Below are positions 42,730-51,794 of a DNA stretch of 64,000 nucleotides, piece by piece. Origin of the DNA: Pseudoxanthomonas sp. GTDB lineage: Bacteria; Pseudomonadota; Gammaproteobacteria; Xanthomonadales; Xanthomonadaceae. The translations under genes and the position numbers were made by a program. How positions within the stretch are numbered: position 1 is the stretch's first letter; each line of letters begins with the position of its first letter. The stretch covers positions 248,001 to 312,000 of the forward strand of contig NZ_DASYGY010000009.1 of the NCBI RefSeq assembly GCF_035999195.1, read 5' to 3'. Below the pieces are notes generated by a model. The model was not told the DNA's origin and searched no databases. It was given only the letters and a program-made list of their open reading frames with translations.

Positions 42730-45176
42730 CGCCGCTCGCGCGGCTGCAGGGCTGGTTCGCCTCGCGTGGCTGGAAACCGCTGCCGTTCCAGCGCCAGGCG
42801 TGGCGGCACTACCTCGCCGGCGAATCGGGCCTGATCCACACGCCGACCGGCAGTGGCAAGACGCTGGCAGCCTTCGGCGGCGTCCTGCTGGAGGCACTGG
42901 CCGAACCGCCCTCGCCCGCCAGCCGCAAGCGCAATGCGGCGCGCGCTTTGCGGGTGGTCTGGATCACGCCGCTGCGCGCCCTGGCGTCCGACACGACGCG
43001 TGCGCTCGCCGACACTGCACAGGCGCTGGGACTGGCCTGGAACGTCGCGCAGCGCACCGGCGATGCCAGTGCTCGCGACAAGCGGCTGGCACGCGGGGGC
43101 AAGCTGGATGTGCTGGTGACCACACCCGAATCGCTGTCGTTGTTGCTGAGCCATCCCGACACCGCCCCGATGTTCGCGGACCTGCGCTGCGTGGTGGTCG
43201 ACGAGTGGCATGAGCTGATGGGCAGCAAGCGCGGCGTGCAGACGCAGTTGGCGCTGGCCCGTCTGCGCCGCTGGTCGCCGCGCGTGCGCACCTGGGGACT
43301 TTCCGCCACCCTCGGAAATCTCGACGATGCCTGCCGCGCCCTGCTGCCGCCGGGCGTTCCACCGCAGGTGATATCGGCCGCCCGGCCCCGCCCGATGACG
43401 CTGGAAACGCTGCTGCCCGAGGACATGGTGCGGTTCCCGTGGAGCGGCCACCTGGGCCTGAGCCAGCTGGCCGGCGTCATGGCGCGCGTGCTCGCGGTGC
43501 GGACCACCCTGCTGTTCACCAACACGCGCGCGCATGCAGAGTTGTGGCACCAGGCGCTGGCGGCGGTGTGGCCCGAAAATCCCGGCACGCTGGCCCTGCA
43601 CCACGGCTCGCTGGATCCGGCGGTACGCCAGCAGGCCGAGGCCGGCCTGCGCGATGCGACGCTGCGCTGCGTGGTGGCCACCTCCAGCCTCGATCTGGGC
43701 GTGGACTTTCCTTCGGTCGACCAGGTGATCCAGATCGGCAGCCCCAAGGGCGTGGCGCGCCTGCTGCAGCGGGCGGGCCGTGCGCGGCATCGCCCGGGCG
43801 AGACCGGCCACGTGCTGTGCGTGCCGACGCACGCGCTGGAGCTGGCCGAATACGCCGCCACCCGCACGGCGATCGCCGAAGGCGAGGTGGAGACGCGGCA
43901 TCCACCGCGATTGCCGCTCGACGTGCTGGCGCAGCACTGCGTCACCGTCGCGCTCGGCGGCGGATTCACCGACGACGAGCTGTTCGGCGAGGTCCGCGCC
44001 ACCGACGCGTTTTCCGCCCTCGACGCGGCGACCTGGCGGCGCGTACTGGACTTCATCGTGCGCGGCGGCGACGCGCTGGAACACTATCCCGAATACCGCC
44101 GCGTCGTGCGCGATGCCGACGGCGTGCATCGCGTGCACGACCGCACGGTGGCGCTGCGCCATCGTCTGTCCATCGGCACGATCGCCAGCGACGGCAACAT
44201 CGCGGTGAAATTCCTGCGGGGGGGCGGCCTGGGCACGGTGGAAGAGGCGTTCCTGAGCCGCCTGCGGCCGGGCGACCGCTTCCGCTTCGCCGGACGCCTG
44301 CTCGAACTCGTGCGCCTGCAGGACATGACCGCCTACGTGCGCATGGTCAAACAGGGCGATGGCGTCGTGCCGCGCTGGATGGGCGGGCGGATGCCGCTGT
44401 CGTCGCGCCTGGCGGCCCATGTACAGGCGACGCTGGCGGGTGACCGGCGTTCCCCCGAGATGCGGGCACTGCAGCCGTTGCTTGCCGTGCAGGCACGGCT
44501 CAGCCGGGTGCCGGCGGCCGGAGACCTGCTGGTGGAAGTCGTCCGCCGGCGCGACGGCCAGCACCTGTTCGTGTTTCCGTTCGCCGGCCGCCGCGCGCAC
44601 GAAGGCCTCGCGGCACTGCTGGCATGGCGGCTCGGTCAGCGCGAGCCCAATACATTCTCGCTGTCGGCCAACGACCTGGGCTTCATGCTGTCGCCGCAAC
44701 GGCCGCTGACGCTCGAGGCCGACACGCTGCGCGCGTTGCTCACGGAGGAGCGGCTGGTGGAGGACCTCGCCCACGGCGCCAACCTCGGCGAACTGGCGCG
44801 CCGGCAGTTCCGCGGCATCGCGCGTGTCGCCGGCCTGCTGCCGCCGTCGCTGCCGGGGCGCACGCCGCGCAGCCTGCGCCAGCTGCAGGCCTCGAGCGGG
44901 CTGCTGTTCGACGTCCTGTCGCGCCATGATCCGGACCACCTGCTGCTGCAGCTCGCACGCCGCGAAGCGCTGGAGGAAGACCTGCAGGTCGCGGACCTCG
45001 GCGACCTGTTGCGCCGCCTGCGCGACGCGCGCCTGCATATCGTGGCGCCGGCCAGCCTCACGCCGCTGGGCTTTCCCTTGTGGGCGGACGGCATGCGTGC
45101 CCACCTGAGCACGGAAGACTGGCAGGCGCGCGTGCGGCGCGCGGCCGAACAGCTGGAGCGCCGGCATGCGGGCTAG
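42726..45176 (+). CDS. Ligase-associated DEXH-box helicase, Lhr type
   Basis: An 816-residue superfamily 2 helicase. Motif I TPTGSGKT lies at 39-46, motif II is VVVDEWHE, motif III is LSATL, and motif VI is QRAGRARHR. The long C-terminal part with a winged-helix region and the Lhr core matches the ligase-associated helicase family (TIGR04121). It would unwind DNA or remodel ends for the partner exonuclease and ligase. The start is GTG at 42726, overlapping the ligase stop. Confidence 0.92.
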   Translation: MTPLARLQGWFASRGWKPLPFQRQAWRHYLAGESGLIHTPTGSGKTLAAFGGVLLEALAEPPSPASRKRNAARALRVVWITPLRALASDTTRALADTAQALGLAWNVAQRTGDASARDKRLARGGKLDVLVTTPESLSLLLSHPDTAPMFADLRCVVVDEWHELMGSKRGVQTQLALARLRRWSPRVRTWGLSATLGNLDDACRALLPPGVPPQVISAARPRPMTLETLLPEDMVRFPWSGHLGLSQLAGVMARVLAVRTTLLFTNTRAHAELWHQALAAVWPENPGTLALHHGSLDPAVRQQAEAGLRDATLRCVVATSSLDLGVDFPSVDQVIQIGSPKGVARLLQRAGRARHRPGETGHVLCVPTHALELAEYAATRTAIAEGEVETRHPPRLPLDVLAQHCVTVALGGGFTDDELFGEVRATDAFSALDAATWRRVLDFIVRGGDALEHYPEYRRVVRDADGVHRVHDRTVALRHRLSIGTIASDGNIAVKFLRGGGLGTVEEAFLSRLRPGDRFRFAGRLLELVRLQDMTAYVRMVKQGDGVVPRWMGGRMPLSSRLAAHVQATLAGDRRSPEMRALQPLLAVQARLSRVPAAGDLLVEVVRRRDGQHLFVFPFAGRRAHEGLAALLAWRLGQREPNTFSLSANDLGFMLSPQRPLTLEADTLRALLTEERLVEDLAHGANLGELARRQFRGIARVAGLLPPSLPGRTPRSLRQLQASSGLLFDVLSRHDPDHLLLQLARREALEEDLQVADLGDLLRRLRDARLHIVAPASLTPLGFPLWADGMRAHLSTEDWQARVRRAAEQLERRHAG

Positions 45177-45819
45177 CCTCGCTCTCGACCTGGCGGGGGA
45201 ATCCGTGCACCTGCTTGCCGACCGGGCGCTGTTCTGGCCGGCGGCCTCGCTGCTGCTGATCGCCGACCTGCACCTGGGTAAGGGCGAAGCCCTGCGCCGC
45301 GGTGGCATTGCCGTTCCGCGCGGCGGTACGCGCGAGGACCTCGAACGCCTGCAACGCGTGCTGGCCGACACCGGCGCACGCGAGCTGTGCGTGCTGGGCG
45401 ACTTCCTGCATGGCGCCGCGTCCGGTGGCGCGTGGCAGGAGGACTGGCGGGCGTGGCGCGCGCATCATGCAGGCCTCGCCATCACCGTGGTGGCCGGCAA
45501 CCACGACCGCCACCTGCAGCGACAGGCGGCGGACTGGGACCTGCACATCGTGCCGGAGGGCCTGCGGCGCGGGCCGTTCGAGCTGCGCCACCTTCCCGAT
45601 GCGGGCAGCGGCCATGTCATCGCCGGTCATGTGCATCCGCGTGTGCGGTTTCCCGGTTTGCCGGGCCGCTGGCCGGCCTTCTGGTTGCGTACCGCGACGA
45701 CGATCCTGCCCGCGTTCTCCCGGTTCACCGGCGGCGTCGAACCCCTGACCGCAGCAGGCGACCGCTGCGTGGCCTGCCTGGATGGCCTGGTGGCCGCGTT
45801 GCCGCCGATCCGCGCCTAG
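45166..45819 (+). CDS. pdeM: Ligase-associated DNA damage response endonuclease/phosphoesterase PdeM
   Basis: A 217-residue calcineurin-like metallophosphoesterase, fourth member of the ligase-associated operon (TIGR04123). All metal-binding motifs are visible in order: ADLHLGKGE, GDFLHG, AGNHDRH and GHVHPRV. The ATG lies inside the last codons of the helicase (11-nt overlap). Its TAG stop overlaps the TAG of the convergent fdhD gene in a shared CTAG, so the two transcripts end against each other without a spacer. Confidence 0.92.
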   Translation: MRASLALDLAGESVHLLADRALFWPAASLLLIADLHLGKGEALRRGGIAVPRGGTREDLERLQRVLADTGARELCVLGDFLHGAASGGAWQEDWRAWRAHHAGLAITVVAGNHDRHLQRQAADWDLHIVPEGLRRGPFELRHLPDAGSGHVIAGHVHPRVRFPGLPGRWPAFWLRTATTILPAFSRFTGGVEPLTAAGDRCVACLDGLVAALPPIRA

Positions 45820-46631
45820 CGGCTCGCCGCCTGCAGGCGGTGGGCGTGGCTGTAGACGACATGGCGCCCGTCGCGCACGAACCCGACCAGGGTCATGCCG
45901 CAGGCGTTCGCGAGATCGACGGCCAGCGCCGTCGGCGCGGACAGGGCCGCCAGCAGCGGTATGCCCGCGACGGCGGCCTTCGCCACCATCTCGTAGCTGG
46001 CGCGGCTGGTGATCAGCGCGAAGCCCGTGTCGGGATCGAACTCCGGACGCACCAGTGCACCGATCAGCTTGTCCAGGGCGTTATGGCGACCGACGTCTTC
46101 GCGGACCAGGGTCGGCACGCCGTCCAGCGTCACCCAGGCGGCGGCGTGGACGGCGCCGGTGATGCGGTTCAGGGGCTGGTGCGATGCCAGCGCGGCGAGT
46201 GCCGCGTCGAGTACCGGCGCCCCGAGTACCGCACCCTGCCCCACGCGCGCCGGCTGCCTGAGCACGTCCTCCAGGTTCCGCTGACCGCAGATGCCGCACC
46301 CGCTGCGGCCCGGCAGTCCGCGTTGCCGATCCGGAGCGTTGGTCGGGAGGGGATGGCGCGTACGGAGGTCGAGCTGGACGCCTTCGAGCAGCGTCCGCAC
46401 CTCCATCGAGGCCACATCGTCGCCCGCGATCCCGAGTTCCGTCAGGGCGAATCCGCGCGCGAAATCCTCCAGGTCGCACGGCGAGACCATCATCACCGCC
46501 AAGGGTTCGCCATCGACATGGATCGCCAGCGGCACCTCTTCGGCCAGCCGGTCCTGACGCCGCGTGGCCATGCCGCCGGTGATGTCGACGACCTGGCGCC
46601 AGGCGACGCCGTCGATGCGCTCAGCCGGCAT
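45816..46631 (-). CDS. fdhD: Formate dehydrogenase accessory sulfurtransferase FdhD
   Basis: A 271-residue FdhD protein, which passes sulfur from IscS to the molybdenum cofactor of formate-dehydrogenase-type enzymes. Features are EEVPLAIHVDGEPLAVMMVSP, DLEDFARGFALTEL, the active CxxC in SGCGICG, REDVGRHNALDKLIG and SRASYEMVAKAA. Two ATGs are possible (46631, 46637), both inside the last codons of the oxidoreductase gene; the inner one has GGATGG before it. The overlap with the oxidoreductase gene fits a maturation partner for that enzyme. Confidence 0.92.
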   Translation of the reverse strand: MPAERIDGVAWRQVVDITGGMATRRQDRLAEEVPLAIHVDGEPLAVMMVSPCDLEDFARGFALTELGIAGDDVASMEVRTLLEGVQLDLRTRHPLPTNAPDRQRGLPGRSGCGICGQRNLEDVLRQPARVGQGAVLGAPVLDAALAALASHQPLNRITGAVHAAAWVTLDGVPTLVREDVGRHNALDKLIGALVRPEFDPDTGFALITSRASYEMVAKAAVAGIPLLAALSAPTALAVDLANACGMTLVGFVRDGRHVVYSHAHRLQAASR

Positions 46632-48927
46632 GTCCATCCGCGATGCGCAGCCCGCGCACCCGCACCGGGATCGACTTGTACGCCGGCGTACCCGACTGCG
46701 GATCGTGGCTGTCGAGCGGCACCAGGCGATTGCCTTCGGGGTAGTACATCGCCGCCGACCCGCGCGGCAGGTCGTACTCGACGGCGATGAAACCCGAGAG
46801 CGTGCGCGTCGCGTCGTCGCCGGCAATGTGCGATACCACCTCGATCGGATCGCCATGCGCCACGCCACGCTCCCGCATGTCGTCGCGATTGAGGAAGACC
46901 ACATCGCGCCGGCCGCGGATGCCGCGATAACGGTCGTCGAAGCCGTAGATCGTGGTGTTGTACTGGTCGTGCGAACGGACCGTGGTCAGCGTCAGCAGGT
47001 CCGCGCCTGCCGGATCCGGATCCTCGCCCAGTCCGGGCGCCACCAGGAAGCGCGCCTTGCCGGCCGGTCCCCAGTCGCGCTGGGAGGCGCCGATGTAGAG
47101 GCGGAAACCGCCCGGCTCGCGTACGCGGCGGTTGAAGTCGGTGAAGATCGGAAACACCGCTTCGATGTCGTCGCGGATGCGGTCGTAGTCGCCGACCAGC
47201 CCGTCCCAGTCGACCTTCGTCTGCGGCAGCGTCGCCTTGGCGATGCCGGCGACGATGGCCGGTTCGGATCGCAGGTGTTCGGATGCCGGCGTCAGGCCGC
47301 CCTGCGAGGCGTGCACCATCGACATCGAATCCTCCACCGTCACGGACTGCAGCCCGCTGGCCTGCACGTCGCGCTCGGTACGGCCCAGGCAGGGCAGCAG
47401 GAAGGCCTGCCGCGCGGGGATCAGGTGCGAGCGGTTCAACTTGGTGGCGATGTGGACGGCCAGGTCCAGATTGCGCATCGCCGGGATCGTGGTGTCCGGA
47501 TCTGGCATCGCCACGGCCAGGTTACCGCCCATGCATACGAGTGCACGCGAGCGGCCATCGCGGATCGCGCGCACCGCCTCCACCGCGTCGTGTCCGTGGG
47601 TGAGCGGGAACTCGAAGCCGTAACGCCGACGGATCGCATCCACCAGCGCCTGCGTCGGCTTCTCGGTGATGCCGACCGTACGGTCGCCCTGCACATTGGA
47701 GTGCCCGCGGATGGGCGCGATGCCGGCCCCCGGCTTGCCGATGTTCCCGCGCAACAGCATCAGGTTGGCCATCTGCTGCACGTTCTGCGTGCCACGGCGA
47801 TGCTGGGTCATGCCCATGCCGTAGCAGAGGATCACGCGCTCGGCCTTCGCGTAGCGCCCGGCCGCCTCGGCGATGTCGTCCCGCGACAGGCCGGACCGCG
47901 CGACGATCTCGTCCCACGAGGTCCGCGCGAGGTCCTCGCGCAGCGCTTCCAGACCTTCGGTGTGTTCGGCGATGAAGGCGTGGTCGAGCACGCCCGCGCC
48001 GCCCGCGGCGAGGTCGTCGGCGTCGGCCTGCAGCAACCACTTCATCATGCCCTTCAAGAGCGCGAGGTCGCCGCCGATCTTCACCTGGTAGTAGGTCTGC
48101 GCGATTGGCGTGGCGGTGTTGGTCAGCATCTCGGCCGGATGCTGGGGCGAGGTGAAGCGCTCCAGTCCGCGCTCGCGAAGCGGATTCACCGCGACGATGG
48201 GAACGCCGCGCCTGGACACCTCGCGCAGCGTGGAGAGCATGCGCGGATGGTTGGTGCCTGGGTTGTGACCGAAGCTGAAAAGCAGATCGCAATGGGCGAA
48301 ATCGTCCAGTGTCACCGTGCCCTTGCCCACGCCGATGGACTCGGGCAGCCCCACGCTGGTCGCCTCGTGGCACATGTTCGAGCAGTCGGGGAAGTTGTTG
48401 GTGCCGTATTCGCGCACCATCAGCTGGTAGAGGAAGGCGGCTTCGTTCGAGGTGCGGCCGGAGGTGTAGAACTCGGCCATGTCCGGATGCGGAAGCGCAC
48501 GCAGTGCCTCGCCGATGCGCGCGAACGCCTCGTCCCAGCCGATCGGCACGTAGCGGTCCGACTCCGCGTCGTAGGCCATCGGATGGGTGAGACGGCCTTC
48601 GTCCTCCAGCGCGTGGTCGCTCCAGTCCCACAGTTCCGCCAGCGTGTGGCGTGCGAAGAAGTCCGGTGTCGCACGCTTGCCGGTCGCCTCCCACGACACT
48701 GCCTTTGCACCGTTCTCGCAGAACTCGAAGGACGAGGTGTGTTTCGGATCGGGCCACGCACACCCCGGGCAATCGAAACCGGTGGGCTGGTTGACCCGAC
48801 GCAGCGCGGATGTCTCTCGCCCGACCGCCATCTGCCCCTGCACGGCACGTGCGACCGCGGCCAGCGCGCCCCAGCCACCGGCGGCGCCGTCGTACTCGTC
48901 GATGCCCGGAATCTTGCGCTCAGTCAT
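46621..48927 (-). CDS. FdhF/YdeP-type molybdopterin oxidoreductase (formate dehydrogenase-like)
   Basis: A 768-residue bis-MGD molybdoenzyme of the YdeP branch, which is annotated as formate dehydrogenase-like and linked to acid resistance in E. coli. Signs are GFDCPGCAWPDP near the N-terminus, YTSGRTSNEAAFLYQ, SNMCHEATSVGL (candidate Mo-ligand Cys), GMGMTQHRRGTQNVQQ, RGHSNVQGDRTVG, and the C-terminal dinucleotide-binding barrel with RSHDQYNTTIYG. There is no in-frame TGA suggesting selenocysteine and no classical N-terminal 4Fe-4S CxxCxxxC. No membrane or cytochrome subunit is present. It overlaps fdhD, its likely sulfuration factor. Confidence 0.88.
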   Translation of the reverse strand: MTERKIPGIDEYDGAAGGWGALAAVARAVQGQMAVGRETSALRRVNQPTGFDCPGCAWPDPKHTSSFEFCENGAKAVSWEATGKRATPDFFARHTLAELWDWSDHALEDEGRLTHPMAYDAESDRYVPIGWDEAFARIGEALRALPHPDMAEFYTSGRTSNEAAFLYQLMVREYGTNNFPDCSNMCHEATSVGLPESIGVGKGTVTLDDFAHCDLLFSFGHNPGTNHPRMLSTLREVSRRGVPIVAVNPLRERGLERFTSPQHPAEMLTNTATPIAQTYYQVKIGGDLALLKGMMKWLLQADADDLAAGGAGVLDHAFIAEHTEGLEALREDLARTSWDEIVARSGLSRDDIAEAAGRYAKAERVILCYGMGMTQHRRGTQNVQQMANLMLLRGNIGKPGAGIAPIRGHSNVQGDRTVGITEKPTQALVDAIRRRYGFEFPLTHGHDAVEAVRAIRDGRSRALVCMGGNLAVAMPDPDTTIPAMRNLDLAVHIATKLNRSHLIPARQAFLLPCLGRTERDVQASGLQSVTVEDSMSMVHASQGGLTPASEHLRSEPAIVAGIAKATLPQTKVDWDGLVGDYDRIRDDIEAVFPIFTDFNRRVREPGGFRLYIGASQRDWGPAGKARFLVAPGLGEDPDPAGADLLTLTTVRSHDQYNTTIYGFDDRYRGIRGRRDVVFLNRDDMRERGVAHGDPIEVVSHIAGDDATRTLSGFIAVEYDLPRGSAAMYYPEGNRLVPLDSHDPQSGTPAYKSIPVRVRGLRIADGHAG

Positions 48928-49088
48928 CGGAACATTCCGTCATCCGTACGCCCTCGTGGCGGTCGCCGCAGGATACCCGAAGGCATCGTGCGAAGTGCCT
49001 TCACGATGTGTCCGCCTACGTGTGAACCGGTCGCTCAGCATCGCCTTGCTAGCATGGCGGCGTCATCGTCGAGGAACCGTTCCCGCCC

Positions 49089-50336
49089 GTGCTCCGCCTC
49101 CTGCTTCCCATCACCGCCCTGCTCGCCAGCGTCGCCCTGCTGCTCGGCGGCAACGGACTGCTGGGCACGCTGCTGGCGATGCGCAGCCAGGCGGAGGGAT
49201 GGGGCGAGCGCACGACCGGCCTGGTGATGTCGGGCTATTTCATCGGTTTCTTCCTCGGCACGTTCACCGCACCGCCGCTGATCCGGCGCGTCGGCCACAT
49301 CCGCGCCTTCGCCTTCCACGCCGCGCTCGCCGCGGCGGCGGTGCTGGTCTATCCGTTGTGGCTGGAACCTATCGGCTGGATGGCGCTGCGCGTGGTCACC
49401 GGCATGGCCCTGGTCGGGCTGTGCACGGTGATCGAAAGCTGGTTGAACGCGCAGGCCGCGCCCGAGCACCGCAGCCGTGTGTTCGGCGTGTACATGGTGG
49501 TGTCGCTGCTGGCGCTCGCGGCGGGACAGTTGCTGCTCGACCTGCAGCCGCCGCGCAGCCCGGTGCTCTTCAGCATCGTGGCCATCCTGTTCGCGCTGGC
49601 CATCTTGCCTGTCAGCGCGACGCGGCTCACGCCGCCGGTGATGACCGTCGCGCCGAAGATCCATCTGCTGCAGATCTGCCGCGCGGCGCCGAGTGCGGCC
49701 GCGGGCGCGGTACTGGCCGGACTGGCGCTCGGTGCGTTCTGGGGCCTGGGCGCGGTGTACGCGGCATCGCTGGGGTTGGATCGTGCCGGCATCGGCGTGT
49801 TCATGGCCGTCACCATCATCGGAGGCGCAGCGTTGCAGTTGCCCATCGGGCGACTGTCCGACCACGGCGACCGTCGCAGCACGCTGGCGCTGGTGGCCGC
49901 GGCCGGCGCCGCGACCTCGCTGCTGGTCCTGCGCTTCGAGGCCCAGGCGCAGGCGGTGTTCTTCCTGTTCGGCGGGCTGGCCTTCGCGCTGTATCCGCTT
50001 GCGGTGGCGCATCTGCTGGACCGCCTGCCGGGCGAGCAGTTGCTGGCCGGCTGCAGTGCCCTGCTGCTGCTCAACGGCATCGGGGCGGCCATCGGTCCGG
50101 CGGCGGCCGGTGCCCTGATGCAGCGCTTCGGTCCGGAGGCCTTGCCGGTGTTCTTCGCCGGCACGCTGGGCTTGCTGGCGGTGGTGGCCGGTGGGCGCCG
50201 GCTGTTCAAGGTACGCGAACTGCTCCATCACGCGCGGTTCCATCCGATGCTGCGCACCACGCCCGCCGCGCTCGAGATGCTGCCCGAGATCCCGGATGCG
50301 CCGGAAGCCCGGCCGGACGCTCCCCGCGGGAATTGA
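49089..50336 (+). CDS. MFS transporter, YcaD-like
   Basis: A 415-residue, 12-helix major facilitator starting with GTG. Features are MSGYFIGFFLGTFTAPPLIRR after helix 1, GLCTVIESWLNAQAAPEHRSRVFGVYMV at helices 4-5 (the YcaD-type IES-W block) and GRLSDHGDRR in the central loop. The substrate is unknown; relatives are assigned to drug or metabolite efflux. The last codon and stop lie inside the FNR box that controls hemN, so the two genes are head-to-tail with almost no spacer but are probably separate transcripts. Confidence 0.82.
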   Translation: MLRLLLPITALLASVALLLGGNGLLGTLLAMRSQAEGWGERTTGLVMSGYFIGFFLGTFTAPPLIRRVGHIRAFAFHAALAAAAVLVYPLWLEPIGWMALRVVTGMALVGLCTVIESWLNAQAAPEHRSRVFGVYMVVSLLALAAGQLLLDLQPPRSPVLFSIVAILFALAILPVSATRLTPPVMTVAPKIHLLQICRAAPSAAAGAVLAGLALGAFWGLGAVYAASLGLDRAGIGVFMAVTIIGGAALQLPIGRLSDHGDRRSTLALVAAAGAATSLLVLRFEAQAQAVFFLFGGLAFALYPLAVAHLLDRLPGEQLLAGCSALLLLNGIGAAIGPAAAGALMQRFGPEALPVFFAGTLGLLAVVAGGRRLFKVRELLHHARFHPMLRTTPAALEMLPEIPDAPEARPDAPRGN

Positions 50337-50346
50337 TCCCGATCAA
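50333..50346 (+). promoter_or_regulatory. Perfect FNR/Anr box upstream of hemN
   Basis: TTGATCCCGATCAA matches the FNR/Anr consensus TTGAT-N4-ATCAA exactly. It is centred 42.5 bp before the ATG at 50382. At class II FNR promoters the box sits about 41.5 bp before the transcription start, so transcription would begin at or next to that ATG. Oxygen-limited activation of hemN by Anr/FNR is established in other bacteria. Confidence 0.85.
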
Positions 50347-50381
50347 TGCGTCCTGCCCGCACACGCCCCAGCATGGACGTC

Positions 50382-51785
50382 ATGGGCATCGTCTCTCCTT
50401 CTCCGTTGTTCGACGCGGACCTGCTTCGGCGTTACGACACGCCGGGTCCGCGCTACACCTCGTACCCGACCGCACCCCAGTTCAGCGCCCGCTTCGGTGC
50501 GCAGGAACTGCGGGAGTGCGCGGCTGCCACCAACCGGCAGGACCAGGCGCGCCCGCTCTCGCTGTACGTGCACGTGCCGTTCTGCACCAGCCCCTGCTTC
50601 TACTGCGGTTGCAACCGGGTGATCACGCGCGACAAGGCGCGCGGCGAGCTGTACATGGACTACCTGTACCGCGAGATCGCGCGGATGGCGCCGCTGTTCG
50701 ACAGCGGGCGGCCGGTGGTGCAGCTGCACTTCGGCGGTGGCACACCGAACTTCCTCGCTCCGGCGCAGATCGCGGACTGCGTGGCGGAGCTGCGCAGCCA
50801 GTTCAGTTTCGCACCCGCCGACACGATGGACTTCTCGATCGAACTGGATCCGCGCTTCGTCACGCCGGCGGACATCGGCGAACTCGCGCGGGTGGGTTTC
50901 AATCGTGCCAGCCTCGGGGTGCAGGACTTCGATCCGGACGTGCAGAAGGCGGTGAACCGCGTGCAGCGCGTGGACGAAACGCTGGCCATCATGGCGGCCT
51001 GCCGCGAGCACGGCCTGCGCTCGGTCAACATCGACCTGATCTACGGCTTGCCGAAGCAGACGCGCGCCGGTTTCGAGCGCACGCTGGACATCGTGATCCA
51101 GGCGCGCCCCGACCGCATCGCCGTGTACAGCTATGCGCACCTGCCGCACCTGTTCAAGCCGCAGCAGCGCATCGCGCAGGGCGATCTGCCCGGCCGGGAA
51201 GCCAAGTTGGGGCTGCTGCAGTGCGCGGTGGAACGGCTGGTCGCGGCGGGCTACGTGTACATCGGCATGGACCACTTCGCCCTGCCCGACGACGAACTGG
51301 CGCGGGCACAGTCGCGCGGCGGCCTGCACCGCAACTTCATGGGCTACACCACCCACGCCGACAGCGACCTGGTCGGGTTCGGCGTGAGCGCGATCAGCCA
51401 TGTCGGCGACAGCTTCAGCCAGAATCCGCGCGACCTCCCCGGTTGGGAGCGCGCGATCGACGAGGGCCGGTTGCCGGTCTGGCGCGGCATGCCGCTGGAT
51501 CGCGACGATGTGCTGCGCGCCGAGGTGATCCAGGAACTGATGTGCCACGGACGGCTGGACTATGCGCGCATCGGCAACCGGTTCGGCATCGACTTCGCCA
51601 CCTACTTCGCCGATGCCCTGCCCCGCCTGCAGGCACTGGCGGACGATGGCCTGCTGGCCTTCACGCGGGTCGGCCTGCACGCCACGCCGAAGGGACGCTT
51701 GCTGCTGCGGGTGATCGCGATGTGCTTCGACCGCTACCTGCCACCGGCCTCGCCGGATGTACCCCGGTTCTCGAACACCATCTGA
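50382..51785 (+). CDS. hemN: Oxygen-independent coproporphyrinogen III oxidase
   Basis: A 467-residue radical-SAM enzyme that decarboxylates coproporphyrinogen III to protoporphyrinogen IX without oxygen. The iron-sulfur site CxxxCxxC is in VPFCTSPCFYCGC; GPRYTSYPTA, HFGGGTPNFL, VQDFDPDVQKAVNR and DLIYGLPKQT are family signatures. Frames allow starts at 50346, 50373 and 50382. I choose 50382 because the first overlaps the FNR box and homologues begin about 15-20 residues before GPRYTSYP. The predicted transcript start coincides with this codon, so the mRNA may be nearly leaderless. Confidence 0.93.
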   Translation: MGIVSPSPLFDADLLRRYDTPGPRYTSYPTAPQFSARFGAQELRECAAATNRQDQARPLSLYVHVPFCTSPCFYCGCNRVITRDKARGELYMDYLYREIARMAPLFDSGRPVVQLHFGGGTPNFLAPAQIADCVAELRSQFSFAPADTMDFSIELDPRFVTPADIGELARVGFNRASLGVQDFDPDVQKAVNRVQRVDETLAIMAACREHGLRSVNIDLIYGLPKQTRAGFERTLDIVIQARPDRIAVYSYAHLPHLFKPQQRIAQGDLPGREAKLGLLQCAVERLVAAGYVYIGMDHFALPDDELARAQSRGGLHRNFMGYTTHADSDLVGFGVSAISHVGDSFSQNPRDLPGWERAIDEGRLPVWRGMPLDRDDVLRAEVIQELMCHGRLDYARIGNRFGIDFATYFADALPRLQALADDGLLAFTRVGLHATPKGRLLLRVIAMCFDRYLPPASPDVPRFSNTI

Positions 51786-51794
51786 GCCCGCGCC

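Noticed and set aside
42423..45371. 982-codon open frame on the minus strand
   Set aside because: Antisense to the Lhr-type helicase, which has all its motifs; low-complexity Arg/Gln/Ala composition.
46564..49227. 887-codon open frame on the plus strand
   Set aside because: Antisense to the molybdopterin oxidoreductase; no recognisable sequence.
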